Of a stretch of DNA of 59,665 nucleotides, positions 35,846 through 43,281 are shown piece after piece. Source of the stretch: Saccharopolyspora kobensis (GTDB lineage Bacteria; Actinomycetota; Actinomycetes; Mycobacteriales; Pseudonocardiaceae); assembly GCF_900108315.1 (NCBI RefSeq), contig NZ_FNVB01000018.1:1-59665 (forward strand). The letters run 5' to 3'. The notes below the pieces were generated by a model that worked only from the letters and a program-made list of their open reading frames with translations, was not told the origin of the DNA and did no database searches. Position numbers and translations under genes: made by a program. How positions within the stretch are numbered: the first letter of the stretch is position 1; every line of letters starts with the position of its first letter.

Positions 35846-37507
35846 TCACATCTGCTCGGGTGCGCTGACGCCCAGCAGCCCCAAGCCGTTGGCGATGACC
35901 TGGCGCGTCGCCTCGCACAGCTGCAGCCGGGCGATGGTCAGCGGGCTCGCCTGGTCGTCACCGGGGTAGAGCACGCGGCACGCGTCGTAGAACTTGTGGT
36001 ACGCGCTGGCCACGTCCTCCAGGTAGCGGGCCACCCGGTGCGGTTCGCGCAGCTGGGCGGCCGAGTTCACCACGCGCGGGAACTCGCCGAGGGTGCGGAT
36101 CAGGTCGCCCTCGCGTTCGTGGGTGAGCAGCGACAGGTCGGCGTCGTCCACCGGACCGCGCTCGATGCCCAGCGAGGCCGCGTTGCGCTGCAACGACGAC
36201 AGCCGGGCGTGCGCGTACTGGACGTAGAACACCGGGTTCTCGTTGGTGCGCTTGGTGATCAGGTCCAGGTCGATGTCCAGCGCGGAGTCCGCCGAGGAGC
36301 GGATCAGCGAGTAGCGGGCGGCGTCCACGCCGACCGCCTCCACCAGGTCCTCCAGGGTGACCACGGTGCCCGCGCGCTTGCTCATCCGCACCGGTTTGCC
36401 GTCGCGCACCAGGTTCACCAGCTGCCCGATGAGCACCTCGACCACGGCCGGGTCGTCGCCCAGGGCCGCGGCGGCGGCCTTGAGCCGGGCGATGTAGCCG
36501 TGGTGGTCGGCGCCCAGCATGTAGATGCACAGCTCGAAGCCGCGGTTGCGCTTGTCCAGCAGGTAGGCGACGTCACCGGCGATGTAGGCGGGCGCGCCGT
36601 CGCTCTTGATGACCACCCGGTCCTTGTCGTCGCCGAACTCGGTGGAGCGCAGCCACCAGGCGCCGTCGGCGAAGTACACGTGACCGGACTTCTTCAGCGT
36701 CTCCAGCGCCTGCTCCACCGCACCCGAGGTGTGCAGCGAGTCCTCGTGGAAGAACACGTCGAAGTCGGTGCCGAACTCGTGCAGGCTCTGCTTGATCTCG
36801 TCGAACATCAAGCCGACGCCGATGCGGCGGAAGGTCTCGTGCTGCTCCTCGGCGGGCTGCTCCAGCGCCGCCGGTTCGGTCTTGAGCACCTCGGCGGCGA
36901 TGTCGGCGATGTAGGCGCCGCCGTAGCCGTCCTCCGGGGTGGGCTCGCCCTTGGCCGCGGCGATCAGCGACCGCACGAACCGGTCGATCTGCGCGCCGGC
37001 GTCGTTGAAGTAGTACTCGCGGGTCACCTCGGCGCCCTGCGCGGCCAGCACCCGGCCGAGCGCGTCGCCGACCGCCGCCCACCGGGTGCCGCCCAGGTGG
37101 ATCGGGCCGGTCGGGTTCGCCGAGACGAACTCCAGGTTGACCTTCAGCCCGGCGAAGCCGTCGCCGTCGCCGTAGTCGGCGGCGCGGGTGAGCACCTCGC
37201 GCACGATCTGGCCCTGCGCGTCGGCGGCCAGCCGCAGGTTCAGGAAGCCGGGGCCGGCGACGTCGACCGAGTCGATGCCGTCCTTGCCGGTCAGTGCCTC
37301 GGCCAGCCAGGTCGCCAGGTCGCGCGGCTTGACACCGGCCTTCTTGGCCACCTGCATCGCGAGGTTGGTGGCGTAGTCGCCGTGCTCCGGGTTCCGGGGT
37401 CGCTCCACCGTCACCACCTCGGGAAGCACGGAGGTGTCCAGCTGCTTGCCGGAAAGCACCTCGACGGCGGTGTTGCGGACCAGTTCTGCGAGCGCGGCGG
37501 GAGTCAC
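35846..37507 (-). CDS. argS: Arginyl-tRNA synthetase
   Basis: A 553-aa class I aminoacyl-tRNA synthetase. The HIGH-type motif is PIHLGG (135-140), the KMSKS-type motif is RMSKRAG, and the C-terminal DALR anticodon-binding domain is present. GTG 37507 matches the family N-terminus (VTPAALAELV). No ribosome-binding site is visible; TAGACT (37520-37515) ends 7 nt before the GTG, so the mRNA may be leaderless. Confidence 0.95.
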   Translation of the reverse strand: MTPAALAELVRNTAVEVLSGKQLDTSVLPEVVTVERPRNPEHGDYATNLAMQVAKKAGVKPRDLATWLAEALTGKDGIDSVDVAGPGFLNLRLAADAQGQIVREVLTRAADYGDGDGFAGLKVNLEFVSANPTGPIHLGGTRWAAVGDALGRVLAAQGAEVTREYYFNDAGAQIDRFVRSLIAAAKGEPTPEDGYGGAYIADIAAEVLKTEPAALEQPAEEQHETFRRIGVGLMFDEIKQSLHEFGTDFDVFFHEDSLHTSGAVEQALETLKKSGHVYFADGAWWLRSTEFGDDKDRVVIKSDGAPAYIAGDVAYLLDKRNRGFELCIYMLGADHHGYIARLKAAAAALGDDPAVVEVLIGQLVNLVRDGKPVRMSKRAGTVVTLEDLVEAVGVDAARYSLIRSSADSALDIDLDLITKRTNENPVFYVQYAHARLSSLQRNAASLGIERGPVDDADLSLLTHEREGDLIRTLGEFPRVVNSAAQLREPHRVARYLEDVASAYHKFYDACRVLYPGDDQASPLTIARLQLCEATRQVIANGLGLLGVSAPEQM

Positions 37508-37663
37508 CTTATGCAGTCTAAGGAAGCGTCCGCGCTGCTCAGCCAACGGGTTGGCCACGTCCCAGCAGGCAAGACCACGCCGCGTGATCACCCGGTCACA
37601 GCGGTGTGAGAACGTGTGGTGGCGAGCATTGGCCGGAAGGCTTCTCGCGGCGTCGGCAATCTC

Positions 37664-37669
37664 TACACT
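37664..37669 (+). promoter_or_regulatory. Candidate -10 element for the DUF3105-DUF305 operon
   Basis: TACACT, a good TANNNT match, lies 48 nt before the DUF3105 ATG. The -35 region is not clear. Confidence 0.3.
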
Positions 37670-37717
37670 GGCGGGCCGGATCCCCCGGTGGTTCTTGAGA
37701 CGAGGTTTGCGAACAGC

Positions 37718-38506
37718 ATGGCGAACAGGAAGAGCAAAGCGGTGCGCGGCGCCGTGGTGCACCAGCGGCAAATCCCCTGGATGCTGATCTCGGGCGTCAC
37801 CGTCGTAGCGGTGTTCGCGGCGGTGGTCTTCGGCTTCGCGTTCATGAGGTACTCGGAAACCGCCGACGTCCGCGCGGCGCAGGAGGCGGCGGAGAAGGCC
37901 GCCGAGCCGTTCAAGCCGTCCCCGGAGAACCCCGACCCGTCCAAGAAGATCCCCGGCGTCACCGTCGTGGACTACCCGGGCCAGATCCACGTCCGGCCGG
38001 ACCAGCGGGTGGCCTACGACCACTCCCCGCCGTTCGGCGGCCCGCACGACGGCATCTGGGCCGACTGCACCGGCGTGGTGTACCCGGAGGCGGTGCGCAC
38101 CGAGAACATGGTCCACTCGCTGGAGCACGGCGCGGTGTGGATCGCCTACAACCCGGAGAAGGTCGACGAGGCCGGTGTCGAGCGGCTCAAGGTCCGCGCC
38201 GACGGCAAGCCCTACACGATGATGTCGCCGTACCCGGGACTGGACAGCCCGATCTCGCTGCAGTCGTGGGGGCACCAGCTCAAGCTGGACAGCGCCGACG
38301 ACCCGCGCATCGACCAGTTCATCACCGCGCTGCGCCTGAACAACAACGGCGTCTACCCGGAGATCGGCGGCTCCTGCCAGGCCTACCCGGGCGCGTTCGA
38401 CACCAACAACCCGCCGAAGTTCGACGGCACCCCGCCCGGCCCGGACGCGGTCCCGATGGACGGCCGCGGCGCGACCCAGGACGCCGGCGAGATGGGCCAG
38501 CCGTGA
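37718..38506 (+). CDS. DUF3105 membrane-anchored protein
   Basis: A 262-aa protein with an N-terminal membrane anchor (about residues 20-42) and an extracytoplasmic DUF3105 domain: DYPGQIHV, PPFGGPHDGIWADCTGVVY and ENMVHSLEHGAVWIAY, whose conserved His and Cys residues suggest metal or redox chemistry. An in-frame upstream start at 37616 is less likely. It overlaps the DUF305 gene by 4 bp (GTGA), so the two proteins are probably functionally linked. Function unknown. Confidence 0.87.
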   Translation: MANRKSKAVRGAVVHQRQIPWMLISGVTVVAVFAAVVFGFAFMRYSETADVRAAQEAAEKAAEPFKPSPENPDPSKKIPGVTVVDYPGQIHVRPDQRVAYDHSPPFGGPHDGIWADCTGVVYPEAVRTENMVHSLEHGAVWIAYNPEKVDEAGVERLKVRADGKPYTMMSPYPGLDSPISLQSWGHQLKLDSADDPRIDQFITALRLNNNGVYPEIGGSCQAYPGAFDTNNPPKFDGTPPGPDAVPMDGRGATQDAGEMGQP

Positions 38507-39156
38507 CGGAACGCCCGCTGGCCACGCGCGTCTTCGTGGCCGTCGCGGCGGCGCTGGCACTGCTGCTGCTGGGGGCGGCGCTCGGACTGCTGATCCGGGT
38601 GCCGTCCTTCGACCGCGCCGAACCTGAGCCGACCCCGGTCGACATCGGCTTCGCGCAGGACATGTCCGTGCACCACCAGCAAGCGGTGACCATGGCCACG
38701 CTGGCCCGCCAGCACGCCGCCGACGTCGCGGTGCGGCAGCTGGCCTTCGACATCGAGACCAACCAGCGCGACCAGATCGGCCGCATGCAGGGCTGGCTGA
38801 GCCTGTGGCACCAGCCGGCCCAGGCCGTCGGCCCGCTGATGGAGTGGATGTCGGCGGAGGGCCACGACCACGGCACCGCCTCGACCGGCCCCTCCTCCGG
38901 CGGCCTGATGCCCGGCATGGCCAGCAGCGCGGAGATGGCGCACCTGCAGGCCCTGCGCGGCCCGGAGTTCGACGTCTACTTCCTGCAGCTGATGCTGCGC
39001 CACCACGAGGGCGGCGCCCCGATGGCCGACTACGGCGCCCGCCACGCCACCATCCCGGCGGTGCGCGAGCTGGCGAAGAACATGCTGGGCTCGCAGAGCA
39101 ACGAGAGCCAGCTCATGCGCTCCATGCTCGCCGAGCGCGGCGCCCGCCCGCTCTGA
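38503..39156 (+). CDS. DUF305 extracytoplasmic protein, putative metal binder
   Basis: A 217-aa protein with an N-terminal signal anchor (FVAVAAALALLLLGAALGLLI) and a DUF305 domain, a ferritin-like four-helix fold: DMSVHHQQAVTMA and LMLRHHEGGAPMADYGARHA carry paired His residues, and Met- and His-rich stretches lie between them. Some DUF305 proteins bind copper (for example CopM). The GTG overlaps the DUF3105 stop codon. The next gene downstream is a convergent CDF metal exporter, a suggestive neighbour. Confidence 0.87.
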   Translation: MTERPLATRVFVAVAAALALLLLGAALGLLIRVPSFDRAEPEPTPVDIGFAQDMSVHHQQAVTMATLARQHAADVAVRQLAFDIETNQRDQIGRMQGWLSLWHQPAQAVGPLMEWMSAEGHDHGTASTGPSSGGLMPGMASSAEMAHLQALRGPEFDVYFLQLMLRHHEGGAPMADYGARHATIPAVRELAKNMLGSQSNESQLMRSMLAERGARPL

Positions 39157-39157
39157 C

Positions 39158-39182
39158 GTGAGGATGGGAACCTTCCTGTCAC
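39158..39182 (+). repeat. 24-bp repeat unit, single
   Basis: GTGAGGATGGGAAC + CTTCCTGTCAC, one base after the DUF305 stop codon, in the 39-bp convergent gap with the CDF gene, which it nearly fills. Confidence 0.92.
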
Positions 39183-39195
39183 GCGGTGCCTGAGA

Positions 39196-40113
39196 TCACC
39201 AGGTCAGCGCCTGGCAGCGCTTGGCGCACTCGGCGGGCTCGACCTGCAGCGTCGCGTGCTCGATCCGGTAGCGCTCGGCCAGCATCCGCTGCGCGGCGAT
39301 CAGCACCCCGCCGTGGTCCGCGTCGGGCCCGGTGGTCAGGTGCGCCGAGGCGACCTCCATGCCGGAGGTGAGCGTCCACACGTGCACGTCGTGGACCTCG
39401 GTGACCGACGGCAGGGAGGTCAGGTCCGCGCGCAGCTCGCGCACGTCGATGCCATCGGGGGCCTGCTGGACGAGGATCCGCAGCGCGTGGCGGGCCAGCT
39501 TCCAGGTGCGCGGCAGCACGAACAGGCCGACCGCGACGGCGACGATCGGGTCCGCCAGGTACCAGCCGAACAGCCAGGTGAGCAGGCCGCCGATCAGCAC
39601 GCCGACCGAGCCGAGTGTGTCGGCGAGCACCTCCAGGTAGGCCCCGCGCACGTTGAGGCTCTCGCTGGCCCCCTGGCGCAGCAGCGCGAACACCACGAGG
39701 TTGGCGCCGAGCCCGGCGGCCGCGGTGAGCATCATCGGCACCCCGGCGACCTCGGGCGGATCCTGGAACCGGGATACCGATTCGTAGAGGATGTAGGCGG
39801 CGACGCCGAACAGCAGCACGGCGTTGGCGAGCGCGGCCAGCACCTCCATGCGGTAGAGCCCGAAGGTCCGCTTGTCCCCCACCGGCCGCCGAGCGGCGGT
39901 GATGGCGGCGAGCGCCATGCCCACGCCGAGCACGTCGGTGAGCATGTGCCCGGCATCGGACAGCAGCGCCAGCGAGGACGTCATGAACCCGACGACCGCT
40001 TCCAGCACGAGGAACGCGAGCAGGATCGCGAACGAGATGGCCAACCGCCGCACGTAGCGCCCGGATGCGCTGACCGCGTCGGCTGCGGAACCGTGCCCGT
40101 GGCCCTGACCCAT
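39196..40113 (-). CDS. CDF-family divalent metal cation exporter
   Basis: A 305-aa cation diffusion facilitator with an N-terminal GHGHG stretch, six helices and a cytoplasmic C-terminal domain (EVHDVHVWTLTSGMEVASAHL). The helix 2 metal site is LLSDAGHMLTD. The helix 5 site reads EVLAD, with Glu where zinc exporters such as ZitB and CzcD have His (HxxxD); this position influences metal choice, so zinc specificity is not certain. The upstream region has palindromes suggestive of metalloregulation. Confidence 0.88.
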   Translation of the reverse strand: MGQGHGHGSAADAVSASGRYVRRLAISFAILLAFLVLEAVVGFMTSSLALLSDAGHMLTDVLGVGMALAAITAARRPVGDKRTFGLYRMEVLAALANAVLLFGVAAYILYESVSRFQDPPEVAGVPMMLTAAAGLGANLVVFALLRQGASESLNVRGAYLEVLADTLGSVGVLIGGLLTWLFGWYLADPIVAVAVGLFVLPRTWKLARHALRILVQQAPDGIDVRELRADLTSLPSVTEVHDVHVWTLTSGMEVASAHLTTGPDADHGGVLIAAQRMLAERYRIEHATLQVEPAECAKRCQALTW

Positions 40114-40136
40114 CGACCCTCCTACGACAGCATCAC

Positions 40137-40174
40137 CTCACATATAGTGAAGTACGCATGATTTCACGTGTCAA
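40137..40174 (-). promoter_or_regulatory. Promoter/operator region of the CDF gene
   Basis: On the minus strand TTGACA (40174-40169) is a consensus -35. Downstream, TGAAA...TTCA and CTCAC-atata-GTGA form overlapping imperfect inverted repeats where the -10 should be. This layout suits a metal-sensing repressor (ArsR or similar), which is not encoded nearby. Confidence 0.4.
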
Positions 40175-40201
40175 GGTGACCAGCGCCGACGCCGGGGAGG
40201 A

Positions 40202-40225
40202 TGACAGGAAGGTTCCCATGCTCGC
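40202..40225 (-). repeat. 24-bp repeat unit, reverse orientation, single
   Basis: TGACAGGAAGG + TTCCCATGCTCGC, in the divergent gap between the CDF gene and tRNA-Arg. An exception to the usual 3'-end location. Confidence 0.92.
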
Positions 40226-40314
40226 ATCCAGTCCTCCCGCCGCCCCGCGTTCGACACCCCCCGCAGAGGACTGCCCTGCGGGTGCGCTAAGCTAACGATC
40301 GTCCGCAGCGACAA

Positions 40315-40387
40315 GCCCTCGTAGCTCAGCGGATAGAGCACTGCCCTCCGGAGGCAGGTGTCGCAGGTTCGAGTCCTGCCGAGGGCG
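40315..40387 (+). tRNA. tRNA-Arg (anticodon CCG)
   Basis: A full cloverleaf: acceptor GCCCTCG/CGAGGGC, D stem GCTC/GAGC, anticodon stem CTGCC/GGCAG with loop CTCCGGA (anticodon CCG, 40348-40350, reading CGG), and T stem GCAGG/CCTGC with TTCGAGT. Discriminator G; no encoded CCA. Decodes a frequent codon in this GC-rich genome. Confidence 0.97.
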
Positions 40388-40393
40388 CCCGAG

Positions 40394-40440
40394 AAGATCC
40401 GCCCCTGGTTCGGCAATCGCCACCAGGGGCGGATCTTTTT
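40394..40440 (+). terminator. Intrinsic terminator of tRNA-Arg
   Basis: A perfect 16-bp stem AAGATCCGCCCCTGGT (40394-40409) with its complement at 40422-40437, ending in TTTTT (40436-40440). It lies 6 nt after the tRNA. Confidence 0.92.
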
Positions 40441-40451
40441 GCGCACCAGCG

Positions 40452-41171
40452 TCATCGCGTGGTGTGCGCACCGCCGTTCACGTGGATGGTCTGGCCGGTG
40501 AGGTGGCGAGCCCCCTCGGAGGCCAGGAAGTGCGCGAGCTCGGCGATGTCACCAGGACGTCCCGGGCGGCCGTTGTGAGTCGCGTCGATCAGCGCGGCCC
40601 GGCGCTGATCGCTGAGCTTGCCGTGGAAGAACTCCGTCTCCTCGATGTAGCCGGGCGAGATCAGGTTCGCGGTCAGCCCCTTCGGACCGACCTCTGAGGA
40701 CAGACCCGCACTCCAAGCGGCGAGAGCGGCTTTCGACGCACCGTAGGACGTCGAGGCGTATTCGGCACCGATGGACCCGACGTTGACGATGGTGCCGCCC
40801 GGACGCAGCTTGTCGAGCACGGCGGCCGTCGTGAGCACCGCGCTGAGCAGGTTGGCATCCAGGTTCGCGTGCCACGCCTCCGCGAGCTGCTCCAGGTTCG
40901 CCGGATCGTCGCGCAGCAGATCGGTGTTGCCGCCCGCCATGTTGACGAGCACATCGAGGTGGTCGCCGAGTTCCGCCGCCAGCGCCGCCACCTGCCGCGG
41001 GTCCGACGCGTCGCAGGGGATCGGCCAGGCGTCGATCTCAGCGGCTGCGGATGCCAGCCGCTCAGCGCCGCGACCAGTGATGATCACGGTGTCACCGGAG
41101 GCGCGGAAGCGACTCGCCACGGCCTTGCCGATACCGCTGCTGCCGCCGGTCACGAGCACGATTCGGTTCAC
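40452..41171 (-). CDS. Short-chain dehydrogenase/reductase (SDR)
   Basis: A 239-aa classical SDR: TGGSSGIG at 8-15, NMAG at 77-80, Ser133, and Tyr143/Lys147. GTG 41171 has AGGAG 6 nt upstream. It is divergent from a MarR gene with a perfect 20-bp palindrome between them, so it is probably a MarR target. Its substrate is unknown; possibly a redox or xenobiotic response enzyme (inference from MarR pairing). Confidence 0.9.
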   Translation of the reverse strand: MNRIVLVTGGSSGIGKAVASRFRASGDTVIITGRGAERLASAAAEIDAWPIPCDASDPRQVAALAAELGDHLDVLVNMAGGNTDLLRDDPANLEQLAEAWHANLDANLLSAVLTTAAVLDKLRPGGTIVNVGSIGAEYASTSYGASKAALAAWSAGLSSEVGPKGLTANLISPGYIEETEFFHGKLSDQRRAALIDATHNGRPGRPGDIAELAHFLASEGARHLTGQTIHVNGGAHTTR

Positions 41172-41191
41172 TGTGCACTCCTGAGATCTGA

Positions 41192-41211
41192 TACGTTTAG
41201 CGCTAAACGTA
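41192..41211. promoter_or_regulatory. 20-bp perfect palindrome, probable MarR operator
   Basis: TACGTTTAGCGCTAAACGTA is a perfect palindrome in the 57-bp gap between the SDR and MarR starts. The TTTAGCGCTAAA core and 20-bp size suit a MarR dimer. Binding would repress both genes. Confidence 0.75.
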
Positions 41212-41228
41212 ACGCTGGGAGGTGCGCG

Positions 41229-41771
41229 GTGTCCAACTCCGAGAGCTATCCGCTCAGTTCGACCTCGACCTGGCCCTCGGCCGACATAGCCGCGGCTTGG
41301 CGCCGCGAGCTGCCTGGTTCGCGCACCGAATCCATCGAGATCATCACGCCGATCTGGCGCATCGCGAAGCTCCTCGCCGACGAACGCCGGCGCACCCTGG
41401 CCCGGCTCGGCATCGACCCGTCGACGCTGGACCTGCTCAGCGTGATCCGCCGCGCAGGCCCGCCCTACGAGCTGACCACGCGCGAGATCACCCGCCGAAC
41501 GCTGGTCACCGCCGGGGCCGTCTCCCAGCGCATCGCCCGAGCCGAACAGGCCGGACTCGTCGAGCGGTCACCGTCGTCGGCGTCCCGCCGCGCGGTCGCC
41601 GTCCGGCTGACCGACGCCGGGCACGACCTGGTCGAGTCGACCGTGCGACAGCTGCTCGACCACGAAGCCGAGCTGATCGAAACGCTCGCGGAAGAAGACC
41701 ACGCATACCTCTCCCGCGTCCTCACCAAGCTGGAAACCTCGCTCAGCGCGCGTAACCCGGAGTCCACTTAG
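41229..41771 (+). CDS. MarR-family transcriptional regulator
   Basis: A 180-aa MarR regulator with winged HTH: LTTREITRRTLVTAGAVSQRIARAEQAGLVER (about 80-112) and wing SPSSASRRAVAVRLTDAG. GTG 41229 has GGGAGGTG upstream. It contains an extended N-terminus of about 35 residues before the first core helix. Its stop codon overlaps the stop of the convergent membrane-protein gene. Confidence 0.9.
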   Translation: MSNSESYPLSSTSTWPSADIAAAWRRELPGSRTESIEIITPIWRIAKLLADERRRTLARLGIDPSTLDLLSVIRRAGPPYELTTREITRRTLVTAGAVSQRIARAEQAGLVERSPSSASRRAVAVRLTDAGHDLVESTVRQLLDHEAELIETLAEEDHAYLSRVLTKLETSLSARNPEST

Positions 41772-42433
41772 GTCGTTGCCCGCCGGTACATCGGCGCCTC
41801 CGGAACCATGAAGCAGACGAGCAGCTTCAGGAAGAAAAGCACCGGGAACCAGGCGAGCGCGGCAGGCAGCGGCAACCAGGTCAGGTTCACCAGCACCGCA
41901 GCCAGGTACAGGCCCACCGCTGCCAGCCGTTTGACCTCCAGAGGCGCCACCTCGACGAGCACCGCGGCGGCGAGCAGCAGGCCAGCGTTGATCAGCAACC
42001 ACCGCCACCCGCCCGCGTCGAGCACGAAGACCACCGCGACCAGGTAGAGCAGATGCGAGGCGATGAAGAGGAGCCGCTTGCCCCGCATTCCCGGCGCTGG
42101 GCGGTGATACCAGCGCTTGGCCGCATTGGTCGCGTTGGTCAGCACTCCGCCGACCAGGTCGAACACCATCACCGCGAGGACCACGTCCTGCAGCACGGAC
42201 CCGCCCCAGCCGCCGAACCACCCGATGCACAGCGCCAGCAGAGCCATGTTCAGCAGTTGGCCGACGGCCTCCACGACGTTCTCCAGCCGAGTCCGCCCCG
42301 GCCCGAGGAACCGCTTCAGCACTCCCCCGACGCCACGAGGAGTCGGCGGAATCCGCCATTCGACGACCGCATCCACCGGCATTTGCGATTCAGCTGGCAT
42401 CGACGGCACAGCACGCCTCTTTTCGGATAGCAC
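41768..42433 (-). CDS. Polytopic membrane protein of unknown function
   Basis: A 221-aa protein with a roughly 50-residue cytoplasmic N-terminus and five or six membrane helices (MALLALCIGWFGGWGGSVLQ, LLFIASHLLYLVAVVFVLDAG, FPVLFFLKLLVCFMVPEA). The loop TNATNAAKRWYHRPAPGMRGKRLLF is the most distinctive part. I do not recognise the family. GTG 42433 is the longest start; the true start may be an internal Met. Convergent, with overlapping stops, with the MarR gene. Confidence 0.7.
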   Translation of the reverse strand: MLSEKRRAVPSMPAESQMPVDAVVEWRIPPTPRGVGGVLKRFLGPGRTRLENVVEAVGQLLNMALLALCIGWFGGWGGSVLQDVVLAVMVFDLVGGVLTNATNAAKRWYHRPAPGMRGKRLLFIASHLLYLVAVVFVLDAGGWRWLLINAGLLLAAAVLVEVAPLEVKRLAAVGLYLAAVLVNLTWLPLPAALAWFPVLFFLKLLVCFMVPEAPMYRRATT

Positions 42434-42478
42434 AAAATCGATCGAGCACCCTCAAGCCCGATCAATGCGATTTCAGTT

Positions 42479-43102
42479 CTACGCGGACCCCTGCTGAACG
42501 GGTTCCAAGAGTCTTTTCAACGCCTCGAATTGCGCCTGCACGAGACGTGGCAGCTCCCCCGGGCCCAACGCCGACCGGTTGTGCAGGGCCCACTCGTCGA
42601 ACGCGCGGAGGACCGCGATGGCGGTGTGCGCTTGGAGCCCGGGCGGGATGTCGCATCGCACCGCACCAGCGGACCGGCCGACCGCGAGGGTCCGCCGCAA
42701 CCAGTCATCGATCGCCGCCGTTGCGCCCGAAACACCATCCTGACCAGCTGGCACATCCGGCAGATAGCAAATCCGGCCGAAGTCCACGAACAGCGGATCA
42801 CGCTCGGCGGCGAACACCAGACGCTGCAGGAATCGCTCGGCCAGTCCCCAGAAGTCGGGCCGGAAGTCCGCCGGCTCAGGCACCTCCAGATCAGCGGCCA
42901 CCGTCGCCGCGACGTGCGCGACGACCGCCTCGAACAGCTGCTGCTTGGAGTCGAAGTAGTGGTAGAAGGAACTCTTACTCATGCCGCAGGAACGGATCAC
43001 CCGATTCAGCGAGGCGCGTTCGTAACCGGCGTCGGCGAACTCCGCGGCCGCAGTCGCCACCAGTTCACGCCACCGCTGCGCAGGCATGCTCCGCTTTTCC
43101 AC
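42479..43102 (-). CDS. TetR-family transcriptional regulator
   Basis: About 207 aa. The TetR HTH region reads ASLNRVIRSCGMSKSSFYHYFDSKQQLFEAV. Start options are GTG 43102 (VEKRSMPAQRW), GTG 43111 or ATG 43087; none has a clear ribosome-binding site. A perfect 24-bp operator-like palindrome lies just upstream (43120-43143), implying autoregulation. The membrane-protein gene downstream in the same direction (46 bp) is a possible co-transcribed target. Confidence 0.87.
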   Translation of the reverse strand: MEKRSMPAQRWRELVATAAAEFADAGYERASLNRVIRSCGMSKSSFYHYFDSKQQLFEAVVAHVAATVAADLEVPEPADFRPDFWGLAERFLQRLVFAAERDPLFVDFGRICYLPDVPAGQDGVSGATAAIDDWLRRTLAVGRSAGAVRCDIPPGLQAHTAIAVLRAFDEWALHNRSALGPGELPRLVQAQFEALKRLLEPVQQGSA

Positions 43103-43119
43103 GTCACACACTCTAGCCA

Positions 43120-43143
43120 AGTGTGGACCACCCGGTCCACACT
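43120..43143. promoter_or_regulatory. Perfect inverted repeat, probable TetR operator
   Basis: AGTGTGGACC-N4-GGTCCACACT, ten-base perfect arms, 9 to 18 bp upstream of the candidate TetR starts. Size and symmetry fit a TetR dimer pair site. Confidence 0.7.
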
Positions 43144-43162
43144 TTTTTCGCAACACAGCGAA

Positions 43163-43193
43163 AGGGCCCGGAAGCACGACGCCTCCGGGCCCT
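43163..43193 (-). terminator. Hairpin terminator after actP
   Basis: AGGGCCCGGA (43163-43172) pairs with TCCGGGCCCT (43184-43193) around an 11-nt loop; on the minus strand TTTCGCTG follows. It lies between actP and the TetR promoter and would protect that promoter from read-through. Confidence 0.65.
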
Positions 43194-43237
43194 GCGCTCA
43201 GCCCTGTCCGCACCGCCACAGGTCGGCGAGAGCGGTT

Positions 43238-43262
43238 GCGAACATGGGAACCTTCCTGTCAC
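43238..43262 (+). repeat. 24-bp repeat unit, single
   Basis: GCGAACATGGGAAC + CTTCCTGTCAC (one change), 19 bp beyond the actP stop codon. Confidence 0.9.
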
Positions 43263-43281
43263 CCACCCACGAAACCGCAGG

